From assembly GCA_900758895.1 (NCBI GenBank), contig CAAETG010000173.1, forward strand, positions 1 through 6,726: a DNA stretch of 6,726 nt, read 5' to 3'. The translations under genes and the position numbers were made by a program. Positions 1-6,387 of the stretch are shown in pieces. How positions within the stretch are numbered: the first letter of the stretch is position 1; each line of letters opens with the position of its first letter. The notes under the pieces were generated by a model. It saw only the letters and a program-made list of their open reading frames with translations, had not been told where the DNA came from and did no database searches. The stretch is from Bacilli bacterium. Its GTDB lineage: Bacteria > Bacillota_I > Bacilli_A > RF39 > UBA660.

Positions 1-642
1 GAATTATGGATTCATGAAGTAAAAATTCCTTTATCTGCTTTAATTTTATATACGCATAATAAAAAAATGGATAAAGCTTTAGTGAGAGAAATCAATAAAG
101 TAGATAATTATTTAGAGCAAATTCTCTATTATATTCGAAGTGAGAATACGGAAGTGGATTATATTATTAAAGAAGTAGATTTAAGTAAAGTTATTCGAGA
201 TGTCATGCTTAAGAATAAAGATGTTCTGCTCGAAAGAAATATTGAAATTACAAGTGATGTTCATAATCTAAGCGTTTTAACAGATTATAAGTGGTTAGAG
301 TTTATGATCAATCAAATTATTAGCAATAGTATGAAATATATGAGGGATATAGATGATAAAAAAATAGAGATTAAAGCTTATAAAGAGGATCATCGTATTG
401 TTTTAGAGATTCTTGATAATGGTATGGGTATTCCTAAGAGTGATTTATCTAGAGTACTAAACAAAACATTTACGGGACAAAATGGAAGAAAAGTACCAGG
501 CTCTACGGGTATGGGTTTATACATTGTCAGTAATTTATGTAAAAAGCTAGGTCATAAGTTAGAAATTGAGTCAATTGAAGGAGAATATACGAAAGTTATT
601 ATTATTTTTGATAATAATTTGTTTTATAAAGAAGTTAAGTAA
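1..642 (+). CDS. bceS: BceS-like sensor histidine kinase, 3' part (5' end outside window)
   Basis: This membrane histidine kinase would sense peptide-antibiotic stress together with the BceAB transporter and phosphorylate a BceR-type response regulator. The frame is open to base 1, and the first ATG (base 67) is internal: codons 1-22 before it encode the H-box WIHEVKIPLSALIL, with the phospho-acceptor His at codon 5. The N-box follows (INQIISNSMKY, Asn at codons 104 and 109), then the G1/D-box (LDNGMGIP, Asp at about codon 139), an F-box-like stretch (LNKTFTG) and the G2 box (GSTGMGLYIV, about codons 167-175). The catalytic half is therefore complete. The N-terminal part, expected to hold two membrane helices with almost no extracellular loop in this family, is missing only because the window starts here. 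The response regulator gene is expected further upstream. Assignment to the BceS type rests on the H-box and on the bceAB genes directly downstream. Confidence 0.9.
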   Translation, partial: ELWIHEVKIPLSALILYTHNKKMDKALVREINKVDNYLEQILYYIRSENTEVDYIIKEVDLSKVIRDVMLKNKDVLLERNIEITSDVHNLSVLTDYKWLEFMINQIISNSMKYMRDIDDKKIEIKAYKEDHRIVLEILDNGMGIPKSDLSRVLNKTFTGQNGRKVPGSTGMGLYIVSNLCKKLGHKLEIESIEGEYTKVIIIFDNNLFYKEVK

Positions 643-644
643 GA

Positions 645-658
645 TTACAAAATTGTAA
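645..658. promoter_or_regulatory. Putative BceR operator (inverted repeat TTACA-N4-TGTAA)
   Basis: TTACA (645-649), spacer AAAT, TGTAA (654-658) form a perfect 5-bp inverted repeat two bases after the kinase stop codon and about 44 bp upstream of the bceA -10. The known binding motif of BceR-like regulators is TNACA-N4-TGTAA, which this matches fully. A second, different inverted repeat, GTAAG-N6-CTTAC (665-680), lies between it and the promoter and may be an accessory contact. Position and sequence fit activation of bceAB by the cognate response regulator. Binding itself is inferred. Confidence 0.75.
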
Positions 659-676
659 GGTTATGTAAGATTAAAC

Positions 677-707
677 TTACGATTTTTTTCTTGTTTTCGT
701 ATATAAT
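677..707 (+). promoter_or_regulatory. bceAB promoter
   Basis: A consensus -10 TATAAT occurs at 702-707. At 16-18 bp upstream there is no good -35 (at 17 bp: ACGATT, 679-684). The best TTGACA-like match, TTACGA at 677-682, is 19 bp away. A strong -10 with a poor -35 is typical of a promoter needing an activator, in line with the BceR-type operator just upstream. Transcription would start near 714, leaving a very short leader before the ribosome binding site AAAGGGTG (716-723), so some start-site uncertainty remains. Confidence 0.6.
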
Positions 708-728
708 ACTAGTCGAAAGGGTGATTTT

Positions 729-1496
729 ATGGAAGAAATTTTAAAAATAGAAAAAATAGAAAAGTATTATGGTAATAAATCCAATTTAACAAAAGCAATT
801 GATAATATTAGCTTTTCTGTTAATAAAGGAGAATTTGTTGCTATTATGGGTGCAAGTGGTAGTGGTAAAACGACACTTCTTAACTGTATTTCAACGATCG
901 ATAAAGTTACGAGCGGGCATATTTATGTAGCAGGAGATGACATTACTAAATTAAAGGGTAATGAATTAAATCGTTTTAGAAGAGAAGAATTAGGCTTTAT
1001 TTTTCAAGATTTTAACTTGCTTGATACCTTAACTGGTTATGAAAATATTGCCCTTGCTTTATCGATTCAAAATGTTCCAGTTAAGTTAATGGATAAAAAA
1101 ATAGAGGATATTGCTAGTAGACTTAATATCAAACATGTATTAAAAAAATATCCATATCAAATGAGTGGTGGTGAAAAGCAAAGAGTTGCTAGTGCTAGAG
1201 CAATTATTACGAATCCTAAGTTAGTACTTGCTGATGAACCAACGGGAGCTTTAGATTCAAAGTCATCTAGAATGTTACTTGAAAGTTTTAATTATTTAAA
1301 TACGGAACTTAAAACAACGATTTTGATGGTTACACATGATGCTTTTAGTGCTTCTTATGCAAATCGTGTCATATTTATTAAAGATGGAAAGATATTTAAT
1401 GAATTAGTGAAAGCGGATAAATCAAGAAAAGAATTTTTTGATGAAATTATTGATGTGGTAACTATTCTTGGGGGAGATTTAAATGATGCTCTTTAA
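729..1496 (+). CDS. bceA: BceA-like ABC transporter ATP-binding protein
   Basis: This is the cytoplasmic ATPase of a peptide-antibiotic (bacitracin/lantibiotic-type) detoxification transporter, in the MacB/LolD-related ABC class. The 255-residue protein has every expected motif: Walker A GASGSGKT (41-48), Q-loop Gln 93 (IFQDFNLL), signature MSGGEKQR (145-152), Walker B LVLADE with the catalytic Glu at 170, D-loop ALDS (174-177) and H-loop His 203 (VTHD). Length is normal for BceA. The ATG at 729 has AAAGGGTG five bases upstream, and the first residues already fit the family start. It overlaps bceB by 14 bp, implying translational coupling. Expression is probably induced through the operator at 645-658. 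The substrate cannot be read from the sequence. Confidence 0.95.
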   Translation: MEEILKIEKIEKYYGNKSNLTKAIDNISFSVNKGEFVAIMGASGSGKTTLLNCISTIDKVTSGHIYVAGDDITKLKGNELNRFRREELGFIFQDFNLLDTLTGYENIALALSIQNVPVKLMDKKIEDIASRLNIKHVLKKYPYQMSGGEKQRVASARAIITNPKLVLADEPTGALDSKSSRMLLESFNYLNTELKTTILMVTHDAFSASYANRVIFIKDGKIFNELVKADKSRKEFFDEIIDVVTILGGDLNDAL

Positions 1497-3546
1497 GTTA
1501 TCGCTCAAAAATATAAGAAAAAGTTTTAAAGATTATGCGATTTATTTCTTCACTCTCATTTTAGGTGTTGCTATATTTTATGTTTTTAATGCCATCGATA
1601 GTCAGACAGTTTTACTTAATGTTACTTCTAGTACAAGAGAGATTATTGATTTAATGGTGAATATGCTTTCGGGGGTAAGTGTCTTTGTCTCTTTTATTCT
1701 CGGTTTCTTGATTATTTATGCTAGCCGATTTTTAATGAAAAGAAGGAATAAAGAATTTGGTATTTATCTTACTTTAGGTATGAGTAAGGGGAAAATTTCG
1801 AAGATTTTACTTTTAGAAACATTTATTATTGGTATTATTTCTTTAGTTATTGGTCTTGTTGTCGGTGTTTTAGCATCACAACTCATGAGTGTACTTGTTG
1901 CCAACAGTTTTGAAGCTGATCTCACACATTTTACCTTTGTTTTTTCTAGTAGTGCCATGATTAAAACGATTATTTACTTTGGTATTATGTATTTACTTGT
2001 TATGATCTTTAATGTTATTAATGTTGGCCGTTGTAAGTTAATTGATTTGATTCAAGCGAATAAGAAAAATGAAGAAGTAAAAATGAAAAATCCAATTGTA
2101 TGTATTCTTGTATTTGTTATATCAGTTTGTGCTCTTAGTTATGCTTATTATTTAGTTACTGCTGGAGTTGAGACCATGACAGGTGCAAATGATATTTTCA
2201 TTCCGATTATTCTCGGTTGTGTATCTACTTTCTTTATTTTCTGGTCTTTATCCGGGTTAATATTAAAGATCGTTATGAGTTTTAAAAATCTTTATTATAA
2301 AGGACTTAATAGTTTTGTGTTAAGACAAATTAGTAGTAAAGTAAATACGATGGTGTTTTCAATGACTGTTATTTGTTTAATGCTTTTTGTAACGATTTGT
2401 GTATTCTCTAGTTCTTTGTCTATTAAAAATTCAATGACGACTAATTTAGTTGAATTAGCTCCTGTTGATGTAGAATTATCAAAGACGAGAAATATTAGTG
2501 AAGAATATGCCTATGAAACTGGTTATAGTGAAACGTTAAGACAAGATTCTTATCGTAGTATTGCTGAAAGTCTGAAGTTAGTTGATTTTGATGTTAATGA
2601 ATATTTTAAAGATATTACAACCATTTATACTTATGTTGATGTTGATTTCACTTTTGAAGATACTTTGGGTAGTGCAGGAGCGGAATTAAGAGAAGAATAT
2701 CCTTTCTTTATCTTTGAAGCAGCAGAAGAAATTATGAAGTTATCGGATTATAATAAAGTAGCGAGACTTTATGGAAATGAAGAATATACTTTAAATAGCA
2801 ATGAATATATGATTGTGGCTGATTTTGATAGTACAGTAGAAATGCGTAATGTTGCTTTAAAAACGAATCCTTCCATTACAATTTTTGGAGTTACTTTAAA
2901 TCCAAAATATGATGAGTGTCAAGATGGATTTGTTTATATGTCTAATAGTCATATTAATTCTGGTATTATTATTGTTCCTGATGCTGTTGTTGATGAAGAT
3001 ACTTTAGAAAGTGAAATTATGCTTGCTAATTATAAAGCAGATAGTGAAGAAGGGAAACGAGCAATTGAAGATACTTTAATTGCAATGGGAAATCATCCTA
3101 ATAGTGGGAATATTACAATGAGTGCTAGTACGAAAATTAGTATTTATGAATCTAGTGTTGGACTTGGTGCGATGGTAACATTTATTGGTTTGTATCTTGG
3201 TATTATCTTCTTAATTTCTAGTGCAGCAATTCTTGCTTTAAAAGAATTATCGGAAAGTACGGATAATAAAGAGAGATATCAAATGCTTAGAAAAATTGGT
3301 ACAGACGAGAAAATGATTAATCGAGCATTATTTAAACAAATTGCCATATTTTTCAGTGTTCCTTTGATTTTGGCGATTATTCATTCAATTTTTGGAATTG
3401 AATTTTGTAAATATATCTTAATGACTTTTGGTGATGAAGAAATGACGAAATCAATTACAATGACTGCAGTATTCTTGATTATTATTTATGGTGGATATTT
3501 CCTTATTACTTATTATTGCAGTAAAAATATTATTAAAGATAAATAG
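1483..3546 (+). CDS. bceB: BceB-like ABC transporter permease (FtsX-type, large extracellular domain)
   Basis: This is the membrane permease and sensory subunit of the BceAB-type transporter. In this family the permease recognises the peptide or its lipid-cycle complex and passes the signal to the BceS kinase. The 687-residue protein shows ten hydrophobic segments at about 17-37, 60-82, 108-135, 157-179, 203-224, 238-265, 288-312, 562-585, 619-640 and 656-680. Between segments 7 and 8 lies a hydrophilic, acidic region of about 250 residues (313-560), the hallmark extracellular sensor domain of BceB. The KRRNKEFGIYLTLGMSKGKI stretch (87-106) after helix 2 is the typical FtsX-family cytoplasmic motif. 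The start uses GGGGGAG (1470-1476), located inside bceA; a second ATG follows at once at 1486. The protein looks complete and is followed by a terminator. Confidence 0.93.
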   Translation: MMLFKLSLKNIRKSFKDYAIYFFTLILGVAIFYVFNAIDSQTVLLNVTSSTREIIDLMVNMLSGVSVFVSFILGFLIIYASRFLMKRRNKEFGIYLTLGMSKGKISKILLLETFIIGIISLVIGLVVGVLASQLMSVLVANSFEADLTHFTFVFSSSAMIKTIIYFGIMYLLVMIFNVINVGRCKLIDLIQANKKNEEVKMKNPIVCILVFVISVCALSYAYYLVTAGVETMTGANDIFIPIILGCVSTFFIFWSLSGLILKIVMSFKNLYYKGLNSFVLRQISSKVNTMVFSMTVICLMLFVTICVFSSSLSIKNSMTTNLVELAPVDVELSKTRNISEEYAYETGYSETLRQDSYRSIAESLKLVDFDVNEYFKDITTIYTYVDVDFTFEDTLGSAGAELREEYPFFIFEAAEEIMKLSDYNKVARLYGNEEYTLNSNEYMIVADFDSTVEMRNVALKTNPSITIFGVTLNPKYDECQDGFVYMSNSHINSGIIIVPDAVVDEDTLESEIMLANYKADSEEGKRAIEDTLIAMGNHPNSGNITMSASTKISIYESSVGLGAMVTFIGLYLGIIFLISSAAILALKELSESTDNKERYQMLRKIGTDEKMINRALFKQIAIFFSVPLILAIIHSIFGIEFCKYILMTFGDEEMTKSITMTAVFLIIIYGGYFLITYYCSKNIIKDK

Positions 3547-3577
3547 AAGCAGGTCTTTTTGAAGATTTGCTTTTTTT
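3547..3577 (+). terminator. Rho-independent terminator of bceAB
   Basis: AAGCAGGTCTT (3547-3557) pairs with AAGATTTGCTT (3562-3572) around a TTTG loop. This makes an 11-bp stem with two G-U pairs, running into seven T residues (3571-3577). It starts directly after the bceB stop codon, so it ends the transporter operon and separates it from the next gene. Confidence 0.85.
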
Positions 3578-3601
3578 ATTTATTAAAATGTCAAATTTTG
3601 T

Positions 3602-3615
3602 CGAACTTTTGTTCT
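3602..3615. promoter_or_regulatory. Putative LexA (SOS) box
   Basis: CGAAC-TTTT-GTTC-T at 3602-3615 contains the perfect GAAC-N4-GTTC palindrome (3603-3606 and 3611-3614). It agrees with the Gram-positive LexA/DinR consensus CGAACRNRYGTTYC except at two spacer positions and the last base. It abuts or overlaps the -35 region of the promoter driving the DinD-like gene, the right place for a repressor. The biology also fits, because dinD is a LexA-regulated damage-inducible gene in Escherichia coli. LexA binding is inferred. Confidence 0.65.
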
Positions 3616-3643
3616 CGATTCCGCGGTAAGCATATAGTATAAT
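3615..3643 (+). promoter_or_regulatory. Promoter of the DinD-like gene
   Basis: The -10 is a perfect TATAAT (3638-3643). At 17 bp upstream lies TCGATT (3615-3620), a weak -35 touching the putative LexA box. The spacer carries an unusually GC-rich CCGCGG (3621-3626). Transcription would begin near 3650. The ribosome binding site AAAGGGTGG (3667-3675) sits five bases before the ATG at 3681. Confidence 0.65.
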
Positions 3644-3680
3644 AATTATGTAATTTACATTTAATGAAAGGGTGGTTTTA

Positions 3681-4533
3681 ATGAAAAATAGTAAATTAGC
3701 AACAATATCAAATTTATTTGAAGGGTTTGAGATTCGAAGCGTTTGGGATAGTGAAAAAGAAGAATACTATTTTAGTGTAGTAGATGTAGTGAAAGCATTA
3801 ACTAATAGTCCTGATGCAAGAAAGTATTGAAGGGTTTAAAAAATCGTTTAAAAAAGAAGGTAATGAAGTGACTACAAAATGTAGTCAGTTGAAAATGGAA
3901 GCACCAGATGGAAAAATGAGATTAAGAGATGCTATGGTGACAAAAGATATTTTTCGGCTTATTGAATCTATTCCTAGTCCGAAGGCTGAACCTTTTAAAG
4001 TTTGGCTTGCTAATCTTGGAAGTGAGAGAGTTGATGAAGTATTTGATCCAGAGAGGGCAGTAAAAAGAGCTGTTCATTATTATAAGATGCGTGGTTATGA
4101 TGATGAATGGATTAAACTAAGACTTGCTGGAATTGTTGATCGAAATAAACTTACTGATGTTTGGAGGGAAGGCGGGATTAAGGAAGACTATGAATTTGGA
4201 ATTCTTACTAATGAAATTTATCAAGGTTGGTCGGGAATGAAGGCAAATGAATACAAGGAATTTAAAGGAATTAGAAAAGAATCGCTTAGAGATAATATGA
4301 CGGATTTAGAAGTGTTACTTACTGATATAGGAGAAGTAACAACTAGAGAGCTTGCCAAAGAACATAAGCCATATGGATTAGAAGAAAATAAAGAAGTTGC
4401 TAGATCGGGAGCTGAGATTGCTAATATTACGCGAAAAGAAATTGAGAGTAGACTTGGTAAACCAGTGATTAGTGATGCGAATAAACTTAGTTACCAATAT
4501 AAAGATGAAAATAAAAAATTAGAGAGTCAATAA
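3681..4533 (+). pseudogene. dinD: Frameshifted Bro-N / DinD-like DNA-damage-inducible protein
   Basis: The first 49 codons (3681-3827), from an ATG with a good ribosome binding site, encode a Bro-N start: NLFEGFEIRSVWDSEKEEYY, then FSVVDVVKALTNSPDARKY. They end at TGA (3828-3830), exactly where relatives have Trp. The protein resumes in another frame, open from ATG 3814 (no ribosome binding site) to TAA 4531-4533. This part has KKEGNEVTTKCSQLKM, SIPSPKAEPFKVWLA (3967-4011), a YKEFKGIRKESLRDNMTDLE block (4252-4311) and an EENKEVARSG segment resembling the E. coli DinD C-terminus. Restoring 2 nt near 3828-3855 gives a 284-residue protein, close to the 274 residues of E. coli DinD, which has been reported to inhibit RecA-mediated strand exchange. 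Similar Bro-N proteins are often labelled phage antirepressors; no other phage gene is nearby. A sequencing error is a real alternative to true decay. Confidence 0.8.
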
Positions 4534-4538
4534 TTGAT

Positions 4539-4565
4539 GATTATGCTTTTATGCATAATTTTTTT
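4539..4565 (+). terminator. Weak terminator-like hairpin after the DinD-like gene
   Basis: TTATGC (4541-4546) and GCATAA (4553-4558) form a 6-bp stem, extendable by an A-T and a G-T pair to 4539-4560. The loop is TTTTAT, and a T-run covers 4559-4565. It begins five bases after the stop codon. The stem is AT-rich, so termination is probably partial. It lies immediately upstream of the nnrD -10. Confidence 0.45.
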
Positions 4566-4566
4566 G

Positions 4567-4575
4567 TGCTATAAT
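4567..4575 (+). promoter_or_regulatory. Extended -10 promoter of the nnrD operon
   Basis: TG-C-TATAAT (4567-4575) is a perfect extended -10 element. No good -35 is seen at 17 bp (TTTTAT, 4547-4552), which an extended -10 can compensate for. Transcription would start near 4582, at or just before the ribosome binding site AAAGGA (4582-4587), giving an almost leaderless-length 5' region. Confidence 0.6.
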
Positions 4576-4596
4576 TTGGTTAAAGGAAAGATGAAA

Positions 4597-5445
4597 ATGA
4601 TAAAAGAAATTGAATTTGCAGATATTAAAGAATATTTTTCTAAAAGAGATAAAGAAGTAAATAAAGGAGATTTTGGTAAAGTAGGTATACTTGGTGGTTC
4701 TATTAAATATAGTGGAGCAATTAAACTTGCCAATATGAGTTTATGTGCTCTTAGAAGTGGTTGTGGATTAGTTCGAGTTATTGTACCTAAAGAAATTACA
4801 GATTCTGTTTCTCCTTATTTATTAGAGCAAACTATGTATCCTTATGAATCTTTAGAAGATATTCAAGAAGCAATTAGAGATTTAGATGTTTTGGCAATTG
4901 GTATGGGTTGGGATCATGATGAACAACATTTTATCATTTTAAAAACTATTTTAGAAAGCTTTCAAGGAACAGTTATTATTGATGCGGATGGCTTGAATAC
5001 TCTAGTAGATCATTTAGATTTACTTGTGGGTAGTAAAGCACAGATTATTCTTACTCCTCACTTGAAAGAATTTTCAAGATTAACTGGAAAATCGATTGAT
5101 GGAATTAAAAAAGATGAAATTCATATCGCTCAAGATTTTGCTGCTTATTGTTATGTTACTTTGATACTTAAAGGACATACCACAATCGTTACAGATGGAG
5201 CTCAAGTTTATTTATGTAAGTGTGGTGCGCCAGGTATGGCAACAAGTGGAAGTGGCGATGTGTTATCTGGTGTTTTAGCAGGTATACTTGCTTATCAAGA
5301 TTGTAATCTTTTATCAGTTAGTGCAGGTGTTATGCTAAATGGTTTAGCAGGGGAAATAGCAGAAGAAAAAAATACTGATATTAGTATGATTGCTAGTGAT
5401 ACGATTGCTAGTATCCCAGAGGCAATTAAAAAAATTAGAGAGTGA
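4597..5445 (+). CDS. nnrD: ADP/ATP-dependent NAD(P)HX dehydratase
   Basis: This cytoplasmic metabolite-repair enzyme dehydrates the damaged hydrated cofactors NADHX and NADPHX using ADP or ATP. The open frame reaches back to 4534, but the extra residues are hydrophobic and cover a hairpin and a promoter. The likely start is ATG 4597 (AAAGGA nine bases upstream; ATG 4591 is too close to it), giving 282 residues, usual for the stand-alone dehydratase. Visible motifs are KGDFGKVGILGGS (23-35), SGAIKLANMSLCALRSGCGLV (39-59), IDADGLN (128-134), LTPHLKEFSRL (152-162), LKGHTTIV (191-198) and GMATSGSGDVLSG (213-225), with the catalytic Asp at 221. No NnrE epimerase domain is attached. Two glycine/proline motifs deviate: IGMGWD where IGPGLG is usual, and PHLKEF where PHPGEF is usual. 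It is the first gene of a three-gene operon; four bases separate it from the next. Confidence 0.9.
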   Translation: MIKEIEFADIKEYFSKRDKEVNKGDFGKVGILGGSIKYSGAIKLANMSLCALRSGCGLVRVIVPKEITDSVSPYLLEQTMYPYESLEDIQEAIRDLDVLAIGMGWDHDEQHFIILKTILESFQGTVIIDADGLNTLVDHLDLLVGSKAQIILTPHLKEFSRLTGKSIDGIKKDEIHIAQDFAAYCYVTLILKGHTTIVTDGAQVYLCKCGAPGMATSGSGDVLSGVLAGILAYQDCNLLSVSAGVMLNGLAGEIAEEKNTDISMIASDTIASIPEAIKKIRE

Positions 5446-5449
5446 TTAT

Positions 5450-5977
5450 ATGAAAATAAAATGTGATGATAAAAATTTTTTTAAGATTTATAATGAGATG
5501 CAGGGAGTTGGTTTTAAAGCTACTAAACTTTATAAAAATAAAAAGGCCAAAGTACACTTTTATACAACCTATATTCTCTTTTATTGTTTAGTAGCAACCA
5601 TTCTTACTTTATTATCTGTGTTGTTCTTAAAAGATTATGATGTATTATTTATAATTTTTTGCATTCTTTTATTTTTTATCATTTTTCTTGTTATTGCTAT
5701 GACGCTTCTTTTCTTTATTGGCTATAATTTTACGAAGATGCGATTAGGTGGAGAAGTAAATCTTGATTTAAAAGGAGTAGAAGATCGAGAAAAAGATGGC
5801 TTACGTTTTTTTGCTCCTTGGAATTTAATTGATTTTGTTTATTTTGGAGAGTATGGTATTTATTTCTTTGTTAGAAGAAAGATTGTTATTTATGGAGATT
5901 GTTCGCAAAAGGAAGAAGTAAAAAAATACTTAAAAGATAAGGAAATTGTTGTTCTTTCATTTTATAAGGAGGATTAA
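5450..5977 (+). CDS. Unrecognised two-TM membrane protein, possibly YcxB-like
   Basis: I do not recognise this 175-residue protein with certainty. ATG 5450 follows the nnrD stop by four bases, with a weak GAGAGTGA site just before it. An in-frame ATG at 5390 lies inside nnrD and is less likely. The protein has a basic N-terminal segment (1-36) and two long hydrophobic helices (about 37-60 and 65-91) joined by a short KDYD turn. A soluble C-terminal domain of about 80 residues follows, with an alternating pattern (LRFFAPWNLIDFVYFGEYGIYFFVRRKIVIYG) ending in a Lys/Glu-rich helix. Two helices followed by a small beta-rich domain with a W-x-x-I-x-x-V pattern resemble YcxB-like proteins, but this is a structural impression only. 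It sits in an operon between nnrD and csaA. Confidence 0.75.
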   Translation: MKIKCDDKNFFKIYNEMQGVGFKATKLYKNKKAKVHFYTTYILFYCLVATILTLLSVLFLKDYDVLFIIFCILLFFIIFLVIAMTLLFFIGYNFTKMRLGGEVNLDLKGVEDREKDGLRFFAPWNLIDFVYFGEYGIYFFVRRKIVIYGDCSQKEEVKKYLKDKEIVVLSFYKED

Positions 5978-5979
5978 AT

Positions 5980-6306
5980 ATGACTACGTTTGATGATTTT
6001 TTAAAACTTGATATTAGAGTTGGAACAATTATAAAAGTTGATGATTTTCCTAAGGCAAAAAGACCAGCTTATAAGTTAGAAATTGATTTTGGAGAGTTAG
6101 GAATTAAAAAATCTTCGGCACAAATTACTGATTTGTATCAAAAAAGTGAATTAGTAGGAAAGCAAATACTAGCCGTAGTTAATTTTCCTCCCAAACAAAT
6201 TGCTGATTTTATGTCTGAAGTTTTAGTACTTGGTGTTTATAATAAAAAAGGAGTAGTTCTAATTGAACCTAATAAACATGTAAATAATGGTGACAAGTTA
6301 GGTTAA
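5980..6306 (+). CDS. csaA: CsaA-like tRNA-binding-domain protein
   Basis: This small cytoplasmic protein consists of a single OB-fold tRNA-binding domain. CsaA of Bacillus subtilis is a homodimer of about 110 residues, described as chaperone-like and export-related, whose fold matches the tRNA-binding domains of MetRS/PheRS and Trbp111. The 108 residues here match the family from end to end: DDFLKLDIRVGTI (5-17), FPKAKRPAYKLEIDFG (23-38), KSSAQITDLY (44-53), VVNFPPKQIADFMSEVLVLG (66-85) and the NGDKLG ending. The start is supported by a perfect AAGGAGGA (5966-5973), six bases before ATG 5980 and overlapping the end of the previous gene, so expression is probably strong and coupled. No convincing terminator directly follows. 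Function in export versus tRNA binding cannot be decided from sequence. Confidence 0.95.
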   Translation: MTTFDDFLKLDIRVGTIIKVDDFPKAKRPAYKLEIDFGELGIKKSSAQITDLYQKSELVGKQILAVVNFPPKQIADFMSEVLVLGVYNKKGVVLIEPNKHVNNGDKLG

Positions 6307-6335
6307 ATTGGAACTTTTTTAAAAAGCAGAATATC

Positions 6336-6355
6336 ATTGTAAAATAAATTGTAAA
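6336..6355. repeat. Short direct repeat ATTGTAAA x2, 12-bp period
   Basis: ATTGTAAA occurs at 6336-6343 and 6348-6355, immediately upstream of the promoter for the structured RNA, and a partial third copy, ATTGTG (6355-6360), enters the -35. Tandem half-sites one helical turn apart can be an operator. In sequence this AT-rich, chance is a serious alternative. Confidence 0.3.
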
Positions 6356-6384
6356 TTGTGTTTGTTTTAAAATTGTTATATACT
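6356..6384 (+). promoter_or_regulatory. Promoter of the structured RNA region
   Basis: TTGTGT (6356-6361) and TATACT (6379-6384) are separated by 17 bp. A TG dinucleotide at 6374-6375 also gives an extended -10 reading for TATATA (6377-6382). The predicted start, about 6388-6391, coincides with the first strand of the RNA helices described at 6388-6519, which supports both calls. Confidence 0.5.
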
Positions 6385-6387
6385 TAA

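Noticed and set aside
1764..1958. 64-codon open frame on the minus strand
   Set aside because: It lies entirely inside bceB, has no ribosome binding site and no family resemblance; it is a shadow frame.
3590..3604. GTCAAATTTTGTCGA matching in inverted orientation with 6636-6650 (14 of 15)
   Set aside because: The core is a near-palindromic AT-rich word, and one copy lies next to the SOS box, the other in the ORF remnant; chance is the simplest reading.
3828..3839. Mycoplasma code (TGA read as Trp) explaining the TGA at the conserved Trp
   Set aside because: Trp is TGG throughout the intact genes, nnrD ends at TGA, and reading through here meets TAA at 3837-3839, so the frame is not rescued.
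3814..4533. Separate 239-residue gene starting at ATG 3814
   Set aside because: There is no ribosome binding site before 3814 and its first residues overlap the Bro-N coding frame upstream; it is the 3' part of one frameshifted gene.
3681..4533. Prophage remnant
   Set aside because: Only a Bro-N-type gene is present; no integrase, structural phage gene or attachment repeat flanks it, and an SOS box with a DinD-like C-terminus explains it without a phage.
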